A stretch of DNA of 64,000 nt from Rana temporaria. Lineage: Eukaryota; Chordata; Amphibia; Anura; Ranidae. A model generated the notes under the pieces. It did not search any database. It was not told where the DNA came from and saw nothing but the letters and a program-made list of their open reading frames with translations. Shown one piece after another: positions 1-11,600 of this stretch. The DNA is taken from assembly GCF_905171775.1 (NCBI RefSeq), contig NC_053494.1, forward strand, positions 200,475,998 to 200,539,997, given 5' to 3'. Numbering within the stretch: the first letter of the stretch is position 1; every line of letters begins with the position of its first letter. The translations under genes and the position numbers were made by a program.

Positions 1-60
1 TTTGCCTGTCTTGCAAAACGCTCTCAAACCAAGTTACTCTCAAACCAAGGTTTTACTGTA
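1..60. mobile_element. TA-flanked MITE, right end only
   Basis: The sequence ending in accaaggttttactgta matches the right end of the complete element at 4868-5282. The element enters from outside the window. The TA at 59-60 is the expected target duplication of a Tc1/mariner-type MITE. Confidence 0.55.
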
Positions 61-450
61 TCTTCTTTTTCAGACAGCGATTCCGTTTACCACAAGAACA
101 ATTATAGCAGCCGCTTAATTATTGTTGTAGGCAGCGGGAGAGGTTGCACTGAAATCGGATTGCATTAGGTGTTCATACCCAATGTGATCCGATTAAGGGA
201 AATGCAATATGTTCTGCGATCTGCTGCAGGTGTCGGTTAACACCCAAAAAGTAGTTTGCAGAATGCAGTGTGTTTATATGAATCGTATCGCATGGGTATG
301 AACACCCGATGCGATTTCACTCTAGTGCCGGCGGCTCGGTTCGCACTGATATCGCTGTGTTTCACACATCCCTCCGCATAGCAATCGCACTGTGTTGTTG
401 CGATCTGCTGCAGGTGTCAGTTAAGTTAACAAGCTGGTGACAGGGTCTCT
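61..450. other. unassigned, repeat-like stretch
   Basis: No gene found. The motif gcgatctgctgcaggtgtc occurs twice (about 218 and 400) and the tone (cgatcgcatt-type palindromic pieces) suggests a decayed MITE. No clear ends. Confidence 0.3.
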
Positions 451-1640
451 TTAACAGCCAGCGGTTGATGTACTAAAACTGTAGAGTGCAAAATCTGGTG
501 CAGCTGTGCATGGGAGCCAATCGGCTTCTAACTTCAGCTTGTTCAATTAACCACTTAACCCCCGGACCATATTGCTGGTCAAAGACCAGAGCACTTTTTG
601 CGATTCGGCACTGCGTCGCTTTAACAGACAATTGCGCGGTCGTGCGACGTGGCTCCCAAACAAAATTGGCGTCCTTTTTTCCCCACAAATAGAACTTTCT
701 TTTGGCGGTATTTGATCACATCTGCGGTTTTTAGTTTTTGCGCTATAAACAAAAATAGAGACAATTTTGAAAAAAGTGCAATTATATTTTACTTTTTGCT
801 ACAATAAATATCCCCCAAAAATATATTTAAAAAAATAAAAATTTTCCTCAGTTTAGGCCGATACGTATTCTTCTATTTTGGTAAAAAAAAAAAACGCAAT
901 AAGCGTTTATCGATTGGTTTGCGCAAAATGTATAGCGTTTACAAAATAGGGGATAGTTTAATTGCATTTTTATAAAAAAAAACATTTTTACTACTAATGG
1001 CGGCGATCAGCGTTTTTTTTTTTTTCCGTTACTGCGACATTATGGCGGACACTAAGAACAATTTTGACACATTTTTGGGACCATTGTCATTTTCACAGCA
1101 AAAAATGCATTTAAAATGCATTGTTTACTGTGAAAATGACAATTGCCGTTAAGTGTGACCTCATTTGTGTTTCTAACTGTAGGGGGGTGTGGCTGTAGGT
1201 GTGACGTCATTGATTGTGTTTCCCTATAAAAGGGAACACGCGTTCAATGACGGCGCCACAGTGAAGAACAGGGAAGCTGTGTTTACATACATCTCTCCCC
1301 GTTCTTCAGCTCCGGGGACCGATCGCGGGACTCGCGGTCACGGAGCTTCGGACCGGGTCGCGGGCGCGCGCCCGCAACCCACGGCTGGGCACTTAAAGAG
1401 GACGTACCTGTACGTTCTTGTGCCCAGCCGTGCCGTGCTGCCCACGTAAATGTGCAGGAGGCGGTCCTTAAGTGGTTAACAGCCAGCGGTTGATGTACTT
1501 ATACTAGAGAGTGCAAAATCTGGTGCAGCTGTGCATAGTAGCCAATCAGCTTCTAACTTCAGCTTGTTCAATTAAGCTTTGATAATAAAACCTGGAAGCT
1601 GATTGGTTTCTATGCAGAGTTGTAACAGATTTTTCACTCT
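451..1640. mobile_element. palindromic MITE split by the TTAA element
   Basis: 451-550 and 1476-1640 belong to one short palindromic element (gtgcaaaatctggtgcagct near one end; its inverted form near tctgttac..ttttcactctcc at the other). A related copy lies at 49872-50012. The TTAA element at 547-1479 sits inside it, with the first 100 bp repeated on both sides. Confidence 0.6.
547..1479 (+). mobile_element. long TTAA-flanked (piggyBac-like) element, copy 1
   Basis: Starts TTAAccactta and ends taagtggTTAA, so it has inverted ends inside a TTAA target duplication, as in the piggyBac superfamily. The body is shared with the copies at 17889, 22998, 27698, 44154, 54056 and 57250: a left part with gcggtcgtgcgacgtggctc, an A/T-rich middle, then ggcggcgatcagc and gacattatggcggacac. 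No transposase is visible; it is non-autonomous. It is flanked by a 100-bp direct repeat (451-550 and 1476-1575), far longer than the usual TTAA. Confidence 0.75.
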
Positions 1641-1783
1641 CCAGTTTTAGTAAATAACCCCCACATTGACAAGGTTAGCAACTAGATCTATTTTATACGC
1701 ATGTCTAAAAAAAAAAACACAGAAATGATTAAACATTCCCTTCTTAACACCAGAAGAAATATAAATTTGTTTCTGAATTGCAG

Positions 1784-1868
1784 ATTCTATGTGTGAGCTT
1801 CCCCCACGTTATCGCAAAGCTCTGGACTACAGCGTCGAGGAGGGAGTCACACAGGGTCACCCTCTTTG
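1784..1868 (+). CDS. stk11ip: stk11ip coding exon (first in window)
   Basis: An 85-bp internal exon after the acceptor ttgcag (1778-1783), followed by the donor gtaagt at 1869. It begins with the last two bases of a split codon and ends with two bases of a Trp codon completed by the next exon. It encodes SMCELPPRYRKALD and then an acidic stretch ending GHPL. No start codon is expected here. Confidence 0.88.
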
Positions 1869-4800
1869 GTAAGTAAAATTTGTTTATATTGTCTAAACTT
1901 GTGTTACCGAGAGACAACCACACATATATTTTGAAGGATATCCGACCTAGCCCAAGAAAAAAACACTGCTAACAGTACAGTAGGGATGGGCTTGATGTTC
2001 GAGTTGAATGTCATTTTTTTTTCTCTTTATAATAAAGTATTTGTCTCTTGTGGTTTTTACTTTTTTACACTTTTTTTGGTGAATGGGTAAGGGTACAATG
2101 TACCCGATACCTATTCACAAAGGTGGGGGGCGGGCTCTGGGTTCCCACTTTTTAAAGGGGGCTTCCAGATTCCGATAAGCCCCCTGCCCACAGACCCTGA
2201 CAACCACAGCCCAGGGTTGTCGGGAAGAGGCCCTTGTTCCCATCAATATGGGGACAAGGTGCTTTGGGGGGGGACCCAAAAGTTAATTTGCACAGCCCTA
2301 TAAAAAATACATTGAAATATAAAATGAACACTGGTCTGTAGTGCATGTTCATGCCTCAATACCATAAATAATAACATATAAAATTTTTCACTCCAGCACT
2401 ATATACTGAGTTTAGAAATTGTGGAGAAATGTTAACTAATACATTACAATTTAATTGCACCCATTGGATTTTAGATGACTCAAATTTAGTTTTTGTCCTG
2501 GAGATTTGGTCGATTAAAACTAAAACACTTGCAGAATACTAAAACTAAAATGCCATTTTAGTCCCAAGACTAAGACTAAAACGAAATCGAAATTTGCTGC
2601 CATATTTAACACGGTTATGGAGGCAGCTTCCATCGCTAATAACGTAAATGAAAAAAAAATCGCTGCTCCTGGAAAAATATTATCGTTTTAAAAACTTTTT
2701 TTCATTGATGCATGTTCCCTGGGGCAGCACTAGGGTCCCCAAACACTTTATACAGCAATACCTTGCATGTAAGCCTTTAAAATGAGCACTTTTGATTTTT
2801 CATGTTCGAGTCTCATAGACTTTAATAGAGTTCGCTCAAACTTTTTGCCTGTTCGAGGTGTTCTAGTGCAAACCAGGGGGGGGGGGGCGGTGTTCGGCCC
2901 ATAGCGTTGTCACACTAGGACAGAAAATGTTATTCACAGGATTATCGGGTGAAAAGCATGCTAATGCAGACACCACCCACATCTAAGGACTTCTAAGCTG
3001 TAACAAATTATGGATACGCTTTAAAATATTACCAGTAGTTTATATGATTCTGTACATGAGGGTGATTTATTGGTGTCTAAAAATAATGAATAGGACTGTA
3101 GTTCCCCTTTAACTGCGGATTGCTGTGATAGCAGAGTTGGCTCCTCGTATTGTCTCCTCTATTTTGTTATCTGAATCACACCGGCCTTACAGCCCTTTCC
3201 TGGTATCTTGTCTCTGCTGCAGGCATCTCCTACATGATGATAACCTTGAAGAAGGCGACCTCAGCCCGGGTGAATATCGCTATGTTCTGGCGTATTTTAT
3301 GATGCAAGGTAAGCATTTTATCATTCAAGGTCTCTACACCTGTGAGGTTCCATCCATAACATCTTCATGGTCACTTACTTCTCTAAATAAAGCTTCCTGT
3401 TTTGTAATAATAAAGCTTTGGCTGTTAAAACTTGCTACATTCTATAATATATCTTTTAGATATATAACCTCACGAAAGTGGGATATTTTTTTTTTCTTCC
3501 TGTGGGGGCGCATATATGCCTACCTCCCTTTGTGTTGGGAGTGTGCCGCCCAACGCAGAGACCAGGGTCTCACCAAGAGCCCCAGAGATCCGGGACTGTC
3601 GGTTGCGTAGGGATGTGGGGCTGTCGGTTGCGTAGGGATGTGGGGCTGTCGGTTGCGTAGGGATGTGGGGCTGTCGGTTGCGTAGGGATGTGGGGCTGTC
3701 GCTTGCGTAGGGATGCGGGGCTGTCGCTTGCGTAGGGATGCGGGGCTGTCGCTTGCGTAGGGATGCGGGGCTGTCGCTTGCGTAGGGATGCGGGGCTGTC
3801 GCTTGCGTAGGGATGCGGGGCTGTCGCTTGCGTAGGGATGCGGTGCTGTCTGTTGCGTAGGGATGCGGTGCTGTCTGTTGCGTAGGGATGCGGTGCTGTC
3901 TGTTGCGTAGGGACGCACAAGACACAATGGTGATATGTATACTGCACTGCCCAGTTTGATCTGATTTCCCTGTTCATTAGTTACAGTGTTTCCCCAAAAA
4001 TAAGACCTAGCGTTTTTTTCCAGGAGGGAATTTAAGCCCTATAATGTGTGTGTTTCTGTAATATAATTGGGGGAAGAGAGCTCTGTTGGGTCACAGAAGC
4101 GCAGAGCGGCTCTATAACAAAAAGTATTTGGCACAATTATATTACAGAAACGCACACATTGTACGTTATATAATACTGTAATAGAGTGGATTATTGGATT
4201 TTACAAGCATTTTAACTCTGTTCACACTGGGGATTCTTGTCAGGCAGGGAGAGAGTGGGGAAGAGAAGACAGCACATTACATGGTAAGACCTACCCCTAA
4301 AATAAGCCCTATGGTGTCTTTTGTTGCCAAAATTAATATAAGACCCGGGGCTTATTTTCGGGGTAACACGGTAGGAACATAACAGTAAAAAATATTGCTT
4401 TGTTAACACTTTGCACATTGCTTTTTGCACTATGAAATAATCTTTTATATCTAACCAGCTACGCTCTCGCTTTCAGATGTTTCAGCTGATAAAGCAGCAA
4501 ATTCGTGTGCGAACGACGCCGTAGTTCCGCAGAACACCGCATCCCCTGCAGCACTGGCCCAAGGCGCTGCTAATGCCACAGCAGTCACTTTGCTGCTCAC
4601 CCATACTCATATGTACATCCTGGAGGAGACCTATCAATGGCTTCACAGTCCTCCACCTGCTGAAGAAGACACCGGCCAGGAGCCTGCGGGCAAAGTTCAG
4701 GTTAAGGAGAAGCAGCCCATTAGCAGCATCAGCTCTGTGCACCTTTACAGCTCTGCAACGCTTCATCTACGCATCAAGCTTTATAATGAGGTATGGGGCC

Positions 4801-7800
4801 CACAGACACTAATTGAGATCTGGAGAGCTCAGCATTGGCTCCTGAATACAAAAAAAATAACATTCATATAGTGGAACCTTGGATTACGAGGATAATCCGT
4901 TCCAGGAGAATGCTCGTAATCCAAAGCACTCGCATATCAAAGCGAGTTTCCCCATAGAAGTCAATGGAAACAAAAATGATTTGTTCCGCTTTAAATTGTA
5001 TGGCATGTAATACCGCATGTGGCCAGAGGTGGGGGGCGCCGGAGGGCCTTCAGAATACTCGGAAAGGCTTGGGGACAGCGCGCTGAACTCGAAAAGGCTC
5101 GGGAAAATGGCTCCGGCGCCCCGCACCTCTGGCCAAATGCGGTATTGCACACCGCTGTGGCTTGAATCCTGCTTCTTTTGCAAAACAACACTCACAAACC
5201 GAGTCAGAATTTTCAAAAAAGAAATGCTTGTATTGCGAAACTCTCGTTAACCGCGTTACTCGCAACCCGAGGTTTCATTGTATGTCCTCATTCTATCCCA
5301 GAATTTGAAAAGGATACCTATGCTGAATTATGGTAGGTGTTGCTGCTGACCTTGTGAGGAGCTCACAGTGTGCAGTGAAATCGGAGTAAAGTCCCGTACA
5401 TGGGCCCATAGCCATGCGACTTTCAGCTTGTGTGTATGGCAGTCAAGCATGCTGGAAATCCAGCAGCCGACCGGTTTCCGATCAGCGCTTTCACCCAGTG
5501 CTGACTGCAGTGGCCGCCCCCCTTTAGGAACATGACCGCTCTGAACTAATGTATTAATGTCGGATTGTTAGTACAGCGGCTCTGACCGGGGCTAACGTGT
5601 TTTTTTTTTCGTTCAACCCGCTGGGTTGCAGGGAAAAAGACTTGTAGTGCATTTCCAGGCTTAAAGCGGGAGTTCACCCGAAAAACAATTTTTAACATTA
5701 GATTGAGGCTCATTTTGTCAAGGGGAATCGGGTGTTTTTTTTTTTTTTTTTAAATCAAAGCAGTACTTACCGTTTTAGTGAGCGATCTTCTCCGCCGCTT
5801 CCGGGTATGGTCTTCGGGACTGGGCGTTCCTATTTTGATTGACAGGCTTCCGACGGACGCATACATCGCGTCACGAGTAGCCGAAAGAAGCCGAACGTCG
5901 GTGCGGCTCTATACGGCGCCTGCGCACCAACGTTCGGCTACTTTTGGAAAAAAGTGACGCGATGTATGCGACCGTCAGAAGCCTTTCAATCAAATAGGAA
6001 CGCCCAGTCCCGCAGCCCATACCCGGAAGCGGCGGAGAAGATCGCTCTCTAAACCGGTAAGTACGGCTTCAATTTTAAAAAAAAAACACCCGATTCCCCT
6101 TGACAAAGTGCGCATCAATCTAATGTTAAAAATTAAGTTTTTGGGTGAACCTCCACTTTAAGGAATATTTGTTCCGGAGAGGAACCTCTACAAGAGTGCA
6201 AGACTGATAGGAGGGCTAGAGTCCAGCTTTAAAGCGGGAGTTCACCCATTTATTAATTTTGTGACCTTTTCCCCTTAGATTCCTGCTCGTTTTGTCTAGG
6301 GGAATCGGCTAGTTGTTTTAAAATATGATCCGTACTTACCGTTTTCGAGATGCATCTTCTCCGTCGCTTCCGGGTATGGGCTGCGGGACTGGGCGTTCCT
6401 TCTTGATTGACAGTCTTCCGAGAGGCTTCCGACGGTCGCATCCATCGCGTCACTCGTAGCCGAAAGAAGCCAAACATCTGTGCGGCTCTATACTGCGCCT
6501 GCGCACCGACGTTCGGCTTCTTTCGGAAAATCGTGACGCGATGGATGCGACCGTCGGAAGCCTCTCGGAAGACTGTCAATCAAAATAGGAACGCCCAGTC
6601 CCGCAGCCCATACCCGGAAGCGGCGGAGAGGATGCATCTCGTAAACGGTAAGTACGGCTCATATTTTAAAACAACTAGCCGATTCCCCTAGACAAAACGA
6701 GCAGGAATCTAAGGGGAAAAAGTATATATTGTAGGGGTGAACCCCCGCTTTAAGGACCTTTAGCACTCCAGACTCTCTTGTATGCACTCCTGCTCTCCTT
6801 TTCTATGTTCTCTGTCACTTTCCTTCCCTCTCTGCTTTTTGTCTTCCTTCTGATCCTCGGCTCCTCTCTGAATAACACAAGAGCCTTAATCTAGTCAATT
6901 ATATATATTTTATCTTCACAGCTGGACCTCCAGTCATAGGTTAGTGGAGAGGATCACCTCCCTACTGATAAGTGCAGCTCACAGCTCAGCTCCTCATTAA
7001 TGGGAGATAAGAGCAACACAAGGAACAGAGCGGAGGAGGGGAACTGCTTGATTACAAGTGCTGTTATAAGGTGGCGGAGGAGTAAAGAATTCCCAATTAT
7101 TTTGAGCCACGATGAGCTTTTGTGACCATTAAACTCAATACCGGGAACATCTCTGTTAAACATTAGTATGCACAAAGATCCTTTATCAGTAATACACGAA
7201 GATACGATTACCTTATCACTGGCATCTGTCTTTGTTTATAGTATAAAAATCTAGACAGGTGTATGTGTATGTGTATGTGTATGTATATGTGTATGTGTAT
7301 ATATATTATATATACACACACAATTACTAAATGGCGATGGCCTTAGAACTATGCAGGCACAATCAAATGGGAGGTCAATTGGCCACAGCTTAGGGAACCT
7401 CCTAACAACCTTTGGAGGAACCCTAGGAGTCCATGCAGCCCCCGGCTGAGAATGGCTGCTCCAAAGTGAGGGAGTCCCTTTTTGTCGTCAGAACTAGGGT
7501 GTTCCCATTGGAGGATTTCCCCTCTATTCCTGTTCCGGTGACAACCCAACATTTGGAATTTTCACTCTTAGTGATAATGGTACACAGCTTCATTAGGGGA
7601 ATCTTCCTAATGGGGAGAAAGACAGCAATAAAAACCCAACACCAAAATTAAACCCGTGCGCTGTCCTTACCTCCACCCAAATATTTATAATGATTATAAC
7701 AGGTGCTCACACTACATACCACTCCTGGTCCTCATGAATGTAGTGATGTCACCCAAGCTCCGCCCCAACAAGTTTCGTCACGCACAAGTGACTTCTTCAG

Positions 7801-8420
7801 GTGGATCGCCTAAGGAAGTCGCGCCTACAGGCAGGGCTGCTGTTAAAAATCTGTTCAGCCTAGGTGACAGGAACAGAATGCTCCAACCGCCCATTCATGC
7901 AACCAGAATACCTGTGGAAAAAACTCCTTTAGTGCAGCAGCCCCCCTTTTACTTAACTGAACCCTGTCTTTTCAGCGCCAGGGATAAGCACACCCGCTCC
8001 AGCCGGTGTCTCGGGTCCTGATTGGATAGATTGATAGCAGCACAGCCATTGGCTCCCACTGTTGTCAATTAAATCCAATGATGCGGGGGGCAGGTCTAGG
8101 TCCTGCTGTCTGTGTCAATGGACGCAGCAGCAGGACTCGGTAGCGCGTCCGCTCGAGTGTGCCCAGGGAAGCGCTTCTCCGTCGGGGGGGTGCTCGATGC
8201 TGGGAGGAGCCAGGAGCGCTGTGAAGGGACCCCAGAAGAGGAGGATCAGGGCAACTTTGTGCAAAACCCTTGCACAGAGGAGGCAAGTATAACCCGTTTC
8301 TTTTTTTTTTCTTTTTTTTTTTTAACTAAGCTTTAGAATCACTTTAAGTTATTCTCTATATATCTCTGAAAAACTAAAATTGTAAAAATAATATATATAT
8401 ACATCTCTGTTAAAAAAAAA

Positions 8421-8472
<52 letters not shown>

Positions 8473-8533
8473 ATTTATTTATTATTATTATATATATATT
8501 TTTTTTTATAACAGAGATGTGTGTGTGTGTATA

Positions 8534-8598
<65 letters not shown>

Positions 8599-8611
8599 CT
8601 CTGTTATAAAA

Positions 8612-8669
<58 letters not shown>

Positions 8670-11600
8670 TTTTTACAATTTTAGTTTTTCACCAGCCCTG
8701 ATATTTAGACACCTGATATCTCACCAACCCCCACAGGGCTGGTGAAAAACTAAAATTGTAAAAATATTATATATTTTTATATAAAAAAAAAAAATATATA
8801 TATATATATATATTGTTACAATTTTAGTTTTTCACCAGCCCTGTGGGGGTTGGTGAGATATCAGGTGTCTAAATAGACACAGAGCATCTCACTTTTGAGA
8901 CTGAGAAGGAGATTGAGGAAACAAACTCCTCAATCCTTTCCCTGCAGAGTGAGTGAACAGGAAGCACTCTATACAAAAAGACTTCCTGTTCTTTCTCAAA
9001 ACTGAAGCACTGTAAACACAGGGAGGGCCACAGGGGATTGGTTCCAGTAATTGCGCCCACTTCTGCTACTGTCGCCCCCCCCCCTGTTAAATTTATGGGG
9101 CATGGACCTTGTAAAGGAGAGGCAGGTGCTACCCTCTTATCACCGGCCCTGCCTACGGGGCCGAGCAGGGGGGACGAGAATGAGCTACAATGGGACACTC
9201 TTCCTTCTATTAACGCCAAAATATTGTTGGCGTCAACATACACTGGCCTGGATTCAAGAAGCAATTGCGCCTGTGTAACCATAGGTTACACAGCGCAATT
9301 GCTTACTTGCCCCGGCGTAACGAATGCTCCTGATTCAGGAACCTCGTTACGCCGACTGCAGCCTAAGAAATGTGCGGCATAAGGCTCTTATGCCCGCATA
9401 TCTTAGGCTGAATTCTAGTGATGGCCGCTAGGTGGCGTTCTCATTGTGCTCAGCGTATAGTATGCAAATTGCATACTAACGCCGATTCACAACGTTGCCC
9501 GAGCCCTGCGTACGCAATTTACGTTGTTTCCGTATGGCGGTTTTTGCGTAAGGCTGCCCCTGCTATTAGCAGGGGCAGCCAATGTTGCGTATACCCGTCG
9601 TTCCCGCGTCGCGAAATTTTAATTTTACGTAGTTTGCGTAAGTGAATCGTGAATGGCGCTGGACGCCATTCACGTTCACTTTGAAGCAAATGACGTCTTT
9701 GCGACGTCATTTGCCGCAATGCACGTCGGGAAAGTTTCCCGACGGAGCATGCGCTCTACGATCGGCGCGGGAACGCGCCTAATTTAAATGATTCCCGCCC
9801 CCTACGGGATCATTTAAATTGCGCGCGCTTGCGCCGGGCATTTTGCCGGCGCGCCCACGCGATTTACGGAGCTACTGCTCCGTGAATCAAGGGCAGCGCA
9901 GCAAATTTGCGGGGGCGCAGGGCAAAAACGTTGCCCTGCGCCTCCGTAAATAATGCGCAATTCTACCTGAATCCAGCCCACTGTGTGTATGTATGGACAC
10001 AAAGCCAGCATGAAAGCGAGCCTGTACGAGTGCCCCCATAGCATGCGACTTTCTATGGTGGGCACTTGGAGGAGCCAGGAGCATCGAAGGGGGACCCCAG
10101 AAGTGGAGGATCGGAGCTGCTCTGTGCAAAACCATTTCACAGAGCAGGTAAATATGACAAGTTTGTTTTAAAAAAAAAATAAGGGTTTACAATCGCTTTA
10201 CGTTCTGAGTATGGGATTTCTGCTTGTTACCGATCGTGGTGTATGATGGAAGTTTTTTATTTCTGAGTAATTATAGACATAAAAAACACATGGAGAATAT
10301 GTTGACATTCAGAAAACTGTGAAGACAGATTTTCCACGGCATTAAATTCCAGGGCAAGTCTCTGTCTGAGTGACCAGTCTGAAAAATTTGGATGTAGAGA
10401 TAAGCGGAGTAGAGGATTCAGGGGGATGAAGGATGTTGTGATTGGTGATTGGCTCGGGTTAGTGGGAAGTCTTGGATCTTAAACTAACACATTCCTGGCT
10501 GTGCAAAACATTAGCAGGAACCCGACACCTGGAAAGAGCTGTTTTCTAAAATCGCACAGCTGCTCATTTAAACGGACCTATAACCTGAGGTGTTTTTTTT
10601 TTATGATGGACACCGCGCCGGTCTCAAGGAGCTGCAGGCAGGATTTTTTAGGCGAGGTTGCGGCTTCGGCCTAGTCTGCCGCAATCTTGGCAAAAGGCAG
10701 CGGACTAGACCGAAGCCGCGGCCTCGCCTAAAAAATCCTGCCCGCAGCTCTCCGCGATCCTGGCAAAAGGCCGCTGATTAGACCGAAGCCGCGGCCTCGC
10801 CTAAAAAAATCCCGCTCGCCGCGATCCTGGGAAAAGCCTCGTGGCCTTTTCCCAGGATCGCGGCGAGCTGCGGGCAGGATCTAAAAAATCGATTTGGTCA
10901 AAATCTGAATCGATTTGACCTCCCAACTCGATTCAAGATTCAAATCGATTTTTTCCACAGCCCTAATCAGCTAGGATACCAGCCATTGGATGGTTTGAGA
11001 GTTTAGATGAGAGCGCAAGCAATGAGTGTTACATTTACGGCACGTGCCGCAAATGAAACTGCTTTATGGATGGGTTTACTTCCACTCTCCATGCACACTA
11101 GCGTTTTTCATAAACTTAAAGTCGAGGTTCCCCCTAAAAAAATGTTTTATTAATACATTCAGAAGACTGCTTACACTGCGGGTATGCTGAGTTTTTTTTT
11201 TTTTTTTTCGTACATACCTCGATATCGCCGTTTCATCCCTCGGCTTCCGGGTATGATTCTTGTGGGGCTGGGCGTTCCTAGTTGATTGACGTTCCTCCGA
11301 CCGACGCATACTTGACGTCACGACTTTCCGAAAGAAGTCGAACGTCGCTGCGCAGGCGCCATATAGAGCCGACTCTATACGGCGCCTGCGCAATGACGTT
11401 CGGCTTCTGTCGGAAAGTCGTGACGCGCAGTATTCGTCGGCTGGAAGAACGTCCATCAACTAGGTCCAGCAAGAATCATACCCGGAAGCCGAGGGATGAA
11501 ACGGCGATAACGAGGTATGTACGGAAAAAAAAAACCCTGAATGTATTGTTAGAATTTTTTTTTAGGGGGAACCTCCACTTTAAAGAAAGTTGATAATGGC

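Noticed and set aside
3470..3977. Three 135-151-codon frames on the minus strand
   Set aside because: Product of the 24-bp minisatellite in an stk11ip intron.
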